A stretch of DNA of 64,000 nt, from positions 558,001 through 622,000 of the forward strand of contig JACJYE010000002.1 in assembly GCA_020636255.1 (NCBI GenBank), read 5' to 3'. The notes beneath the pieces are model-generated. The model was given only the letters and a program-made list of their open reading frames with translations. It was not told the origin of the DNA and ran no database searches. The translations under genes and the position numbers were made by a program. The first letter of the stretch is position 1. Each line of letters begins with the position of its first letter. The stretch is from Lewinellaceae bacterium. GTDB lineage: Bacteria > Bacteroidota > Bacteroidia > Chitinophagales > Saprospiraceae. Positions 36,201 to 45,040 of this stretch are shown here, piece by piece.

Positions 36201-37703
36201 TTAATCCTCAAAATACTCCACCCCTTCCCAGCTTACATAACCCATTCCCTTTTCCGTTTTCACCTGTGCCAGATTGTTGGGGGCAAAGCCGTAAAAGGCC
36301 TCGTATTTTGGTGGGATAAGCTTTTTTGCTTCCGGGCAGAAAAAACCGGTTTTCCCCTCTTTATCCAGCAGGAAGCCCATTAGCTGAGGGGCGCCGGCAA
36401 TAACAGAAGGCCGGATATCATCGTAAGCGGCAGGAAGTACCCACTGGTTTTTGCTGTCTATCAGGCCCCAGCCGAGGCTGTCCTGCACGATGAGGTACTC
36501 GCCGGGCACGTTCTTGATCGCCCGGTATTGAAAGGGATAAATGGGTTTCTCCTGCTCGTTTATGATACCCCAAAGGCCATCTTTTTTTACAGCGAACCAC
36601 TTCTGGCGGGGAAAGAGGTAAAACAGGGAATCGTAGTGTAACGGGATAAGCGGTTCACCGTAGGAATTAAATGTACCCCATTGCCCGTCGGCAGCCGCAA
36701 TGATGAGCTGCCCGTTCAGGATGATGGTATCGTACCGGATCGGCATCAGCGGCTGAAAAGACCGGCTGATGATACCCCAGCGGCCGCCGCGTTTAACCAG
36801 GTAGGCGCGGGAACCCCATAAGGCCACCCAGCTTATCTGTTCGTATTCTTTTTCCAGCAGAATATTATCGTCGGGGCCTACCATGCCCCATTTGCCACCC
36901 TCCAGGGCCAGTAACTGGTTGGGGCCGAGCACCAGCAGGGAGTCGTATTTCGGAGGGATGAGAAAATCCCAGTCGTATTGCAACTCGCCGCCCTTAGGGT
37001 CGGGGATGGCCCTGCCGCTGCGAAAGCCGTACTTGCCCTCTTCTTTGTACACGCCGTTGCGCACCAGCACTTCGGTAGAGCGGGGCCGCTCTTCTTCGAG
37101 GGCCAGATCATCCGGCACTTCTCTGATCATAGTGTTGAGCTGCAGATGCCCGGCTACGGGAATGGCGTAAACCGGGACGCCGCCCACAGAATCCAGCAGG
37201 CCGTAACCGAGTCCGCTGGTATATGAGATACGGCTGTATGCCCGTTCGGTAATGCGGGCGCCGGTGGTATCGGCCAGATGATAACCACCGTCCTGTTTAA
37301 CGATGGCATACCCGTTTTGGAAAAAACCAGCTTCGTCGTACCGGGCGGGCAGAAGCAGGGCTTTTTCGGGGCTGCAATACCCCCATTTGTCATGCACCCG
37401 GTATGGAATATATGCTTCGTGAACCGGCAGGCTGTAATCCTGCCCGAAAAGCCCGGGTAGCATACCCGGTAGTAGGATCAATGTAAAGAGCAGCCTCAGA
37501 GCTTGTTTGGAGGCCAACCTTTGAGCTGCAAAGGCCACTTTTTCGGTGATACTGCGTTGCTTTTTTTGACCGTACCTTTGGGTACGCTCTTCAAAAAGAC
37601 GCCTTGTCTCACCAAAAAACTGACGCTTTTCGCTATCAAATCCAGCCTCCAAACAAGCTCTCAGAAATGGCTTGCTGGGGCTACCCGGAATAGTATTACG
37701 CAT
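36201..37703 (-). CDS. WG-repeat secreted protein carrying an in-frame MITE
   Basis: 500 residues from ATG 37703. The C-terminal 400 residues contain at least seven WG repeats, for example KWGYCSPEKALLLP, KWGMVGPDDN, RWGIISRSFQP, QWGTFNSYGEP, LWGIINEQEKP and GWGLIDSKNQW, a beta-rich propeller-like scaffold for protein binding. The hydrophobic core of the signal peptide is LLFTLILLPGMLPGLFGQ (about 72-90). Residues about 15-69 are encoded by a 162-bp MITE plus its 3-bp duplication; removing 165 bp joins MRNTIPGSPSKPFL directly to the core and restores a normal signal peptide. Whether the extended form is exported is unknown. Confidence 0.8.
   Translation of the reverse strand: MRNTIPGSPSKPFLRACLEAGFDSEKRQFFGETRRLFEERTQRYGQKKQRSITEKVAFAAQRLASKQALRLLFTLILLPGMLPGLFGQDYSLPVHEAYIPYRVHDKWGYCSPEKALLLPARYDEAGFFQNGYAIVKQDGGYHLADTTGARITERAYSRISYTSGLGYGLLDSVGGVPVYAIPVAGHLQLNTMIREVPDDLALEEERPRSTEVLVRNGVYKEEGKYGFRSGRAIPDPKGGELQYDWDFLIPPKYDSLLVLGPNQLLALEGGKWGMVGPDDNILLEKEYEQISWVALWGSRAYLVKRGGRWGIISRSFQPLMPIRYDTIILNGQLIIAAADGQWGTFNSYGEPLIPLHYDSLFYLFPRQKWFAVKKDGLWGIINEQEKPIYPFQYRAIKNVPGEYLIVQDSLGWGLIDSKNQWVLPAAYDDIRPSVIAGAPQLMGFLLDKEGKTGFFCPEAKKLIPPKYEAFYGFAPNNLAQVKTEKGMGYVSWEGVEYFED
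37499..37660 (+). mobile_element. MITE, full-length copy inside the WG-repeat gene
   Basis: 162 bp with inverted ends GAGCTTGTTTGGAGGC and GCCTCCAAACAAGCTC and a TCA duplication (37496-37498 and 37661-37663). An inner hairpin CGTACC-TTTG-GGTACG lies at about 37571-37586. It encodes no transposase. TNA duplications and the end sequence point to mobilisation by an IS5-type transposase (inference). Confidence 0.82.
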
Positions 37704-38292
37704 AGGCGTTATGGCATTAGAAGCAGTGCGGCAAAAATAAGAAATTAGCAAAAAACCAGCCTTTTTTAAAGCGACAAGGCCCTTCCCTGTTTTACAGGCC
37801 AGGGAAAGGCTGTATTTTTTTCTTAATTAACGATAATTTAGTACTTCTCACGCCTCTTTTAAGTCTATATAACAAAGATACTACAAACTCATTTCCACTT
37901 TAGAAAAAAATCCAACCCATGGCAATGCAGTGCCTGGCAAAAATATAACGGAGCGCCTTCCGTTCTCACAAACAATTGTTTATCAATACATTAAATTATA
38001 CTGAATAAAAACGCTCCCATTGCTTTCACACACCAAACTTTTTTCTATATTTGCCACAAGCGACAATGCAAACATTCTGGCAACCCATCACCCGAAGCAA
38101 TATCCTCTTTACCTAGGAACCCTGGTTACACCGTTCTTTAATCAACAAACACAAACGGCAATAAATACAATAAATGGCATGCGGTGTTCATGTTGATGGC
38201 CCGCAAAGGACGAGTTTGTGGTATACCCTGGATATCTGAAGTGTAAACCACAACCTAATCATCATTTTATCACTCTCTAAAACAACCCTCGA
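37704..38292. other. 589-bp AT-rich divergent intergenic region
   Basis: It separates the WG-repeat gene from the second M43 protease. It is markedly more AT-rich than its surroundings. It contains a candidate promoter at 38020-38053 and no supported gene. Confidence 0.5.
38020..38053 (+). promoter_or_regulatory. Candidate promoter of the second M43 protease gene
   Basis: TTG at 38020-38022 and TATATTTG at 38046-38053 resemble the -33/-7 boxes of Bacteroidota sigma factors with a 23-nt spacer. The leader to the ATG at 38293 would be about 230 nt. Confidence 0.35.
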
Positions 38293-40563
38293 ATGAGCGT
38301 AAAAAACGTTTACTTGAGCTTGTTGCTGTTGCTAGGCATCAGCACTTCCCCGTTCGCACAGGTCCGCGATTGCGGAACGATGGACCACCTCCAGTATGAA
38401 GAAATGCTGGACCCTACCCGGATGTTGAAGCTCATGGAAATCGAAGATCACGCCAGGCAGTTGCTGGACAACCCGAGCCGTGTCGTGAATGGTGTCATCA
38501 CGATCCCCGTCGTCGTACACGTAGTGTACAACACCACTGCAGAAAACATCAGTGATGCCCAGGTCCAGAGCCAGATCACAGTGTTGAACGCGGATTTCCG
38601 CCGGCTCAATGCCGATGCTTCAAGCACGCCCAGCATGTTCGCATCAGTGGCAGCGGATGCAGAAGTCCAGTTTTGCCTGGCTTCGGTTGACCCCAGTGGC
38701 AACCCCACCACCGGCATTACCCGCACCTCGACGACCCGGACCTCATTCTCTTCCAACGATTATGTAAAGTTCAACTCCACCGGCGGCAAGGATGCCTGGC
38801 CGGCGGGCAGTTACCTCAACCTTTGGGTGTGCGACCTGAGCAGCACCCTGCTCGGTTACGCGCAGTTTCCCGGTGGCAGCGCAGCGACCGACGGTGTTGT
38901 GATCGATTATGCGTATTTCGGGACCATCGGCACGGCTACGCCGCCTTTCCACCTGGGCCGCACGGCAACCCACGAGGTAGGCCACTGGCTCAATCTGCGC
39001 CACATCTGGGGTGACGGCGGCTGCAGCGTTGACGACTTCGTCAGCGATACGCCGCTGGCCGGGGCTGCCAACTACACCGCCTCGCCCTGCACCTTCCCCG
39101 GCCCCAACTCCTGTAATTCCGGTACTGGCGATCAGCCCGACATGTTCCAGAATTATATGGACTATTCCGATGATGCTTGTATGAACCTATTCACGCAAGG
39201 GCAGAAAACCCGCATGCGTGCATTGTTCGATACCGGTGGCGCCCGCGTCAGCCTGCTGAGCAGCAATGGCTGTGGCACCGTATCGCCGCCGACCTGTAGC
39301 GACGGTATCCAGAACGGCGACGAGGCCGGCGTCGACTGCGGCGGTTCCTCCTGCCCGGCCTGTGTCTGTTCGAACGCCAGCCCTGTGACGGTGAGCATCA
39401 CATTTGACAACTATCCCGAGGAAACGAGCTGGACGATCAAAAACTCCAGCAACGTAACGGTGGCCTCAGGCGGCACTTATGGCAGCCAGCCCGATGGTTC
39501 TACCATCAACATCCAGGTAAGCCTCAGCGCCGGCAACTATACGTTCACCATCAACGACGCCTATGGCGACGGCATCTGCTGCGCCTACGGCTCGGGTTCG
39601 TATACCGTACGCGATGCAAACAATACCGTACTTGCTTCCGGCGGCGCCTTTGGCACTTCCGCGTCGACGGCATTCTGCATTGCCGGAGGCGGCTCTACGC
39701 CGACCTGCAGCGACGGCATCCAGAACGGTGACGAGACCGGCGTCGACTGCGGTGGTTCATCCTGTCCGCCCTGTAATACCGGCTGTACCTACAGCACGAT
39801 CAACAGCAGCAATTTCGAATCCGGCTTCGGTATCTGGACGGATGGCGGCACAGACTGTGCCCGGGTCAGCAGCACCACGTATGCCAGCAGCGGCAGCTAT
39901 TCCATCCGCCTGAGAGACAATACCACCTCCTCGCTGATGTCGACGGGCAACCTCAGCCTTTCGGCCTATCAGGAACTCAAGGTTGATTTCTCCTTCATTA
40001 CCGTTAGCTTCGACAACGCCAACGAAGACCTTTGGCTACAGATCTCAACCAACGGCGGTTCTACTTATACAACGGTTAAGGACCTGAACTACGGCACCGA
40101 CTTCACCAATGGCCAGCGCGTGAATATGTCTGTCGTGATCACCGGCACCTTTACCAACACTACCCGCCTGCGCTTCCGCGCTGATGCATCTGCTGACGAC
40201 GACCAGGTTTACATCGACGATGTCGTCATCTCCGGATGTTCCGGTGGCGCCCGCACCACCCCGTTCACTCCGGGCTTAACCCTTGAAGGCGAAACCGTAA
40301 AAACCGGCTCAGCGAGCCTGGCGGTATTCCCCAACCCCACCCGCGATGAACTTACGGCTGTATTCGTACTGCCGGAGGCCAGCCCTGTGCAGCTTCTGGT
40401 AGCCGACATCACCGGCCGCGTGGTCGAACAGCGCCAACTGAATGCCGAAGCCGGCAGGCAGGAAGCCAGGATCGACGCCAGCACCCTCGTTCCCGGCGTA
40501 TACTTCATACACCTGGTAACGAACGGAGAACAGCTGACGAAGAAGTTCGTAGTGGCCCGCTAG
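38293..40563 (+). CDS. Secreted M43 pappalysin-like metalloprotease with Cys-rich repeats and T9SS sorting domain
   Basis: This 756-residue protein has a signal peptide (about 1-23), an N-terminal propeptide region (MDHLQYEEML), the zinc site HEVGHWLNLRHIWGD (from 227) and Met-turn NYMDYSDDACMN (about 287-298). Two copies of a Cys-rich motif CSDGIQNGDExGVDCGGSSCPxC (about 336 and 473) flank a small beta domain. A MAM/jelly-roll-like domain (about 500-650) and a sorting domain (AVFPNPTRDEL, from about 677) follow. It is predicted to be a surface or released zinc endopeptidase. Its sorting domain lacks the two-hairpin insert seen in the 5' cluster. Confidence 0.92.
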   Translation: MSVKNVYLSLLLLLGISTSPFAQVRDCGTMDHLQYEEMLDPTRMLKLMEIEDHARQLLDNPSRVVNGVITIPVVVHVVYNTTAENISDAQVQSQITVLNADFRRLNADASSTPSMFASVAADAEVQFCLASVDPSGNPTTGITRTSTTRTSFSSNDYVKFNSTGGKDAWPAGSYLNLWVCDLSSTLLGYAQFPGGSAATDGVVIDYAYFGTIGTATPPFHLGRTATHEVGHWLNLRHIWGDGGCSVDDFVSDTPLAGAANYTASPCTFPGPNSCNSGTGDQPDMFQNYMDYSDDACMNLFTQGQKTRMRALFDTGGARVSLLSSNGCGTVSPPTCSDGIQNGDEAGVDCGGSSCPACVCSNASPVTVSITFDNYPEETSWTIKNSSNVTVASGGTYGSQPDGSTINIQVSLSAGNYTFTINDAYGDGICCAYGSGSYTVRDANNTVLASGGAFGTSASTAFCIAGGGSTPTCSDGIQNGDETGVDCGGSSCPPCNTGCTYSTINSSNFESGFGIWTDGGTDCARVSSTTYASSGSYSIRLRDNTTSSLMSTGNLSLSAYQELKVDFSFITVSFDNANEDLWLQISTNGGSTYTTVKDLNYGTDFTNGQRVNMSVVITGTFTNTTRLRFRADASADDDQVYIDDVVISGCSGGARTTPFTPGLTLEGETVKTGSASLAVFPNPTRDELTAVFVLPEASPVQLLVADITGRVVEQRQLNAEAGRQEARIDASTLVPGVYFIHLVTNGEQLTKKFVVAR

Positions 40564-40567
40564 TGCT

Positions 40568-40605
40568 ATAAGGGATGCCATCCCTTAAGGGATGGCATCC
40601 CTTAT
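40568..40605. repeat. 38-bp perfect palindrome between convergent genes
   Basis: The arms 40568-40586 and 40587-40605 are exact reverse complements with no spacer. Each arm holds the near-palindromic unit AAGGGATGCCATCCCTT or its partner. The first half lies downstream of the protease stop; the second half encodes the last residues (RDAIP) of the convergent gene, whose TAA stop sits at the centre. Confidence 0.9.
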
Positions 40606-41997
40606 CAACCACTTGGCCAACCACTCCCGTTCCAGCACCTCGGTTGCCGGGGGCAGGCTTTCAGCCAGTTCTCTCCTTTTTTCCACCTCAAAAGGCGCCA
40701 GTTTGGCCAGTTTGCGGGTATATTCGATAAAATTGCGCACCTGGCCTTTCAGCTTCGGTTTCGCCAACGGCTGACGGTAGACGTAGATGCGGTAAGCTTC
40801 CAGAAAGGACAGCAGCAATTCCGTCTGGCCTGTTTCGTAATAGATCTTAGCCAGCAGGTTTTTAGCAGCCACGGCTAGCAGCAGGTCGCGCAGGTCCAGT
40901 TGGTTGAGCACGACCTGGGCCTGGCCGTATTCTCCTTTCCAGTAGAGGTAGTGCCCGAGGTTGTAGTTGTAGATATTTTCCCGAAATCCTTCCGGCAGGT
41001 ATTCCCTGTACTCGTGCAGGACCTTGCTGGCCCAGTCGAACCGCCCGGTGCGCAGGCCAACGGTGATGAGGTTGCTGTAACGCCATGGCGCCAGCTGGCC
41101 GTCTTCCAGCAAAAGGCCCTTTTCCAGGAGCCAATCATTGATCTCGAGAAAATGGATATAAAAGGATTCGTCGCGAAACTGGTTGATACGGCGGGTGCAG
41201 TAGTTGAGCAGATAGGCGTAAAGGTTTTTGAGCTCGGCAGGCGAAAGGATACCTTTATGATCGCGCAACAGTGCATACAATTTGTCAAAGTATCCTGTGT
41301 TTTCAGGCTGTTGCAACATGAGCAGGGCATTCAGGTAGACCAGGATGACGGGCGTATCTTCAAAAGGCTGTTGTTGCACCCATTGCAGTACGGCTTCTCC
41401 CAGGTTGAGTTGGTAGTCGATATCCAGTATCTGGCCCTGGTTGACCATTTCCAGGGTGTAGCGGAGCTTATTGGAGAGGTAGGCCCTGTCAAGCGCATCG
41501 GCAGCCCGCTGCAGTTCTTCGCGATAATTGCGTTCATAGCGCTCGGAGTGGCGGTTTTCCAGTTCTATAGCACGGTAGAGATACTGTAGCAGGAAGCCAT
41601 CATGATAGGGGTATTGCCCCACCAGTTTGTGTGCTTTTCGAAGGGCAGCCTTGAAGTGTTTGTCAAGCTCCAGTTCATCAAAGGCCTCCATCAAGGCCAA
41701 TTGCTGTTCGAGCGGGCGGCTCATGAGGTGTTCCACCTGAAGGTATTGTTCCAGCAATTGGAACAGCTCGCTCATGCGGTAGGCCAGCACACGTTCGTCC
41801 AGCTCCAGGGCCTTCGCAACGGCGCTTTTATCCAGTTCAGGTGCATCAAAACCGGGAGCAAAGGCAAGCAAATGGTTGAAAAGCAGTTCGTTTTCCGTAT
41901 TTTTATTGAAAAAGGGCGACCGCAGGAACTCCCCGAAACGCTGCAATTGGCGGGCCGGTAGTTTTTGCAGTAACTCGATCAGCTTGCTTTGATGCAT
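40585..41997 (-). CDS. Helical conserved hypothetical protein
   Basis: This 470-residue cytosolic protein has no signal peptide. It is almost entirely helical (MHQSKLIELLQKLPARQLQRFGEFLRSPFFNKN, then TPR-like units such as YNLGHYLYWKGEYGQAQVVLNQL). The start FxxFLRSPFFNKN is a conserved opening that I associate with uncharacterised Bacteroidota proteins. No catalytic motif is visible. Its leader contains 8-bp repeats, and its stop codon lies at the centre of a 38-bp palindrome. Confidence 0.65.
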   Translation of the reverse strand: MHQSKLIELLQKLPARQLQRFGEFLRSPFFNKNTENELLFNHLLAFAPGFDAPELDKSAVAKALELDERVLAYRMSELFQLLEQYLQVEHLMSRPLEQQLALMEAFDELELDKHFKAALRKAHKLVGQYPYHDGFLLQYLYRAIELENRHSERYERNYREELQRAADALDRAYLSNKLRYTLEMVNQGQILDIDYQLNLGEAVLQWVQQQPFEDTPVILVYLNALLMLQQPENTGYFDKLYALLRDHKGILSPAELKNLYAYLLNYCTRRINQFRDESFYIHFLEINDWLLEKGLLLEDGQLAPWRYSNLITVGLRTGRFDWASKVLHEYREYLPEGFRENIYNYNLGHYLYWKGEYGQAQVVLNQLDLRDLLLAVAAKNLLAKIYYETGQTELLLSFLEAYRIYVYRQPLAKPKLKGQVRNFIEYTRKLAKLAPFEVEKRRELAESLPPATEVLEREWLAKWLIRDAIP

Positions 41998-42003
41998 AAA
42001 ATG

Positions 42004-42057
42004 GGGTTGCAGGGGTTACAGGTTTTACGGTTGCATGGTTTCACGGTTGCATGGTTA
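42004..42057 (-). repeat. 8-bp leader repeat in the divergent region 41998-42102
   Basis: Degenerate units of about 8 bp (TGCAACC, TGTAACCC, CGTGAAACC, read on the minus strand) run for about 54 bp, including two copies of a 16-bp unit ACGGTTGCATGGTTTC-like. They sit directly before the ATG of the helical protein. Confidence 0.6.
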
Positions 42058-42102
42058 AGGGGACGATGAGGCCATGGCCCAGTGAATTTCAATAGTACAA
42101 AA

Positions 42103-43203
42103 ATGAAGAATATTATACTGTTTTTCCTGTCCATAAGTTCCGCCTGCCTGTTGTCGGGCCAGGTTATTTTTCCGGGCGACCTCAATAATGACGGCACGGC
42201 CAATAATCTCGACCTGCTGCCGCTGGGCGTAGCTTATGGCCAGGAGGGCCCGCCCCGGCCTGAGGCTACGCTCAACTGGCTTCAGCAGCCCAATTTCCCG
42301 TGGGCTGGCTTCCTGCCTGTGAGTGGAGTGAACCTCGGTTTCGTCGACGCCGACGGAAACGGCTTTATCGATAGCCTCGACCTCGACGCTATAGCGCTGA
42401 ACTACGACAGCCTGCAGGGAGCTTCTTTTCCCCCGCCACAGGCCTATGCATTGTCCGACACCTTTCCGGTAGAAGAGCTGCCCGAGCTCGTCATCCGCTT
42501 TTCCCGCGATACTGTCGCCATTGGCGATACCGTCACCCTGACGGCGGAGTATGTCGTACCCAACCCCGATGTTTTTCCGCCTACCGCTGCGCCACTAGCC
42601 ATAGCTTTTAACCTGGAATTCACCGATTCGCTGCTGGCCGGAGAACAGGTGCTCATTTACCCCGATACTATGCCCGGCGACCTGATGTTCGTAGCCGCTA
42701 CGTCCAATTCGGCCGGCATCTGGCGTTCGCCGGCCCCCGGGCAGATCGAATTTGCCGCCTCCGGTAAAGGGCAACCGGCGCTGGCCAGTTCCCGGACGCT
42801 GGCCACTATGATCATCGTCATGGAAGACATGATCCTGCTTGCGCAACCCGTTCAACCTCAAATAAAGGGCCTGCTGCTCATCAACACCGCCGAACAGGTG
42901 ATCGCTATGAAAAGCACCGTAGCCCCCCTGTGGCTTACCGGCCAGAGCCCGGAACCGGAGCGCCGCCGGCAGATGAGCGTATTCCCGAACCCCACTACCG
43001 GCAGGCTCGAGGTGCTTCTTCCTACTCCGGCGCCAACAGAACTTTGGCTCTTCTCCCCTACCGGCCAATGCCTGAAACACCAAAGCTATCTCTTCGGCGA
43101 CAGTCCGGTGCTCGAGCTCGGAGCATATTCACCCGGCATTTATTTCCTCCAGGCCCGGACACCGGAAGGGGTGCAGGTGGAACGGGTGGTTGTCGGTTAT
43201 TAG
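42103..43203 (+). CDS. Dockerin-like secreted protein with T9SS sorting domain
   Basis: 366 residues from ATG 42103, which gives a signal peptide ending LLSGQ. Two calcium-loop motifs follow: PGDLNNDGTANNLDLLPLG and DADGNGFIDSLDLDAIALNY, the dockerin type I pattern. A cohesin-like beta domain (about 145-265) comes next, and the C-terminus (from about 287, MSVFPNPTTGRLEV) is a sorting domain. It may bind a partner through calcium-stabilised contact. No cellulosome genes are nearby, so a carbohydrate role is not supported. Confidence 0.8.
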   Translation: MKNIILFFLSISSACLLSGQVIFPGDLNNDGTANNLDLLPLGVAYGQEGPPRPEATLNWLQQPNFPWAGFLPVSGVNLGFVDADGNGFIDSLDLDAIALNYDSLQGASFPPPQAYALSDTFPVEELPELVIRFSRDTVAIGDTVTLTAEYVVPNPDVFPPTAAPLAIAFNLEFTDSLLAGEQVLIYPDTMPGDLMFVAATSNSAGIWRSPAPGQIEFAASGKGQPALASSRTLATMIIVMEDMILLAQPVQPQIKGLLLINTAEQVIAMKSTVAPLWLTGQSPEPERRRQMSVFPNPTTGRLEVLLPTPAPTELWLFSPTGQCLKHQSYLFGDSPVLELGAYSPGIYFLQARTPEGVQVERVVVGY

Positions 43204-43563
43204 GAGCTTGTCTGAAGCTCCGCCACGACGGCTTCCGTCCACGGGCGGCGCCCGTGGCTGATATCTTTACACCCCTTGGGCGTGATGGAAGCTCCGCCGA
43301 AACTAGTGTCGCGGCCCAGGTGCGCTGCTGAAACTTAGTTTTTTATGTACAAAAATCAGATCGACCCTACTTGCTCAATTTCAATTTAATATACATTATT
43401 TTATATTTAAAATGTATTGCATCCCGGCTTCTCTCCTATCGAATCCTGCCGATAAGTGTACTTGAAGGCCCTGCTTTTCAGGCTTAATCTTGTGGTAACA
43501 ATTGCATCAAAACATAAGATGCAAGCGCGACAGAATCCAATTCTATCACAAAAAACATAAGTC
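43204..43563. other. 360-bp intergenic region
   Basis: It starts with a GC-rich hairpin (43239-43257), then becomes very AT-rich (43370-43420) with a weak ATACATT/AATGTAT inverted repeat (43391-43417). No gene is supported. Confidence 0.5.
43239..43257 (+). terminator. GC-rich hairpin after the dockerin-like gene
   Basis: Perfect arms CCACGGGC (43239-43246) and GCCCGTGG (43250-43257) with loop GGC, 36 bp after the stop. No T run follows, so termination is only possible. Confidence 0.35.
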
Positions 43564-44964
43564 ATGAAAGCAAGCACCATTTTCTCCCGTTCCCTGACAT
43601 TAGCCCTGTTGGTAAGCTTGGCCATTGGCCAAACTCAGGCCCAGAACAATCAGAACAAGCGCACCTGGACTTTTACCAACGGTACAGGCAGAGCGGCCAA
43701 TGACCTGCACATGGAGCTGGTAGTAGGCACCGTTCCGGTCAATATCGTTACCAGTGCGACGGATGGCGTCCGCAGAGCCGGGGGTGTTTTTTCCGAATTC
43801 CCGGAATCAGGTTCACCGTCGCATCACGATTATGCCGGCGGCACAGTGGCCATCGGCGGCAGCGTAACCCTGCAATTCAAGGACAACACCCGCCCCCGCC
43901 GCTGGTGGTGGACCTGGAACGGCGACCGCATCGGCGATATTGAGAACGCCAGTTCGCCGGACCTCGTTTCCGTTACGCCCTTGCAGGACTGGCGCGACGA
44001 GCTCATTGCGCGGCCTAGGGGTACCGGCCGCACAACCGGGCATATCGCCGACTTGAGCGTCACCAATACGACGGACAAGCCTGTATCGATCACCGCGGGC
44101 CCCTGTTTCATCCCATCCAAGGGAAAATACCAGAGTTACGTTGTAACGGCCTCTGATCCCGTCACCATTGAACCGGGAGCTACCGCCGACATCCCCTTGC
44201 AGGGGTATTGCGCCGATATCTTTGCCGAACCCGTGCCGTCCGATGAAGCATTGCCGCCTGTTTCCGAATGGATCACACCTGAAGAAAGCCTGCCGTTGCC
44301 GGCTTCCGGCCAGCACCCGCCGTTCGGCAGCGGGTGGAAGCCCCGGCCCGATGGAAGTGGTATCGCCACCTTCCCTGGAACGGATACCCCCTTCCCCTAT
44401 ACCATCGATGGCCACAAGCACCCTGCTGCCTTCGGATCTCTGGCCATGGACGCCCTGAACAGGATCACCCAGGCATATACTGAACTGCAGGGCACGATAC
44501 AGACTCCCTTCAGCGGCAACCCTGCCAAGGAAAGGGAAAGCGTTATCCAGCAAACCTTCTGGATCTACACGGCAAGCCTGGCCGGCCGCGAATACAAAAT
44601 GGAGGATTTTGCACACAATACCCTCGAACAATACGCTGCGGCCACCGACAAGGATGGGCAGGACATCTCAGATGAAGAAAAGGAAAAACTTGAAACAGGT
44701 ATCGAACAATTCTGGGGCAGTTTTCAAGCGACGGGCGTTCAGGCCAAAGTACTGGCCGATGTCGAACAGGCCGTAAGCTACGACGACATCGACGATCCCG
44801 ACGATCTGCCGAAACCCATCCGCCCCGCATACGACCGCTACGCTGCCGAACGCGCACTGAACCCTAAAACGACGCACGAGGAGGCCATGAAAAAGGCCCT
44901 CAGCAGTAAGGAGGCACGCGACAAGTGGAGCAAGATCTTCAAGAAGCTTTACGGGGGTAAGTAA
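43564..44964 (+). CDS. Secreted protein of unknown function
   Basis: This 466-residue protein has a signal peptide (ARSLTLALLVSLAIGQTQAQ-like, about 1-26). The N-terminal half is beta-rich, with an unusual RRWWWTWNGDRIGD segment (about 116-129) and two repeats of an Ig-like character (LSVTNTTDKPVSITAGPCF). The C-terminal half is helical and charged and ends KKLYGGK. No family is recognised and no sorting domain is present, so it is probably periplasmic or a Sec-secreted surface protein. It is followed at 76 bp by the barrel gene, probably in one transcript. Confidence 0.6.
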   Translation: MKASTIFSRSLTLALLVSLAIGQTQAQNNQNKRTWTFTNGTGRAANDLHMELVVGTVPVNIVTSATDGVRRAGGVFSEFPESGSPSHHDYAGGTVAIGGSVTLQFKDNTRPRRWWWTWNGDRIGDIENASSPDLVSVTPLQDWRDELIARPRGTGRTTGHIADLSVTNTTDKPVSITAGPCFIPSKGKYQSYVVTASDPVTIEPGATADIPLQGYCADIFAEPVPSDEALPPVSEWITPEESLPLPASGQHPPFGSGWKPRPDGSGIATFPGTDTPFPYTIDGHKHPAAFGSLAMDALNRITQAYTELQGTIQTPFSGNPAKERESVIQQTFWIYTASLAGREYKMEDFAHNTLEQYAAATDKDGQDISDEEKEKLETGIEQFWGSFQATGVQAKVLADVEQAVSYDDIDDPDDLPKPIRPAYDRYAAERALNPKTTHEEAMKKALSSKEARDKWSKIFKKLYGGK

Positions 44965-45040
44965 CTGTTTGCTATTCATTCATCAGAAGGGGCGCAGGCC
45001 GGCAAAACCCAGGCCGCGCCCCTTTCCAAAACCACCAGCC

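Noticed and set aside
43201..43225. GAGCTTGT directly after a TAG stop, like the left end of the MITE
   Set aside because: The match stops after 8 bp (GAGCTTGTCTGAAG) and there is no matching right end, so chance is likely although the position at a stop codon is suggestive.
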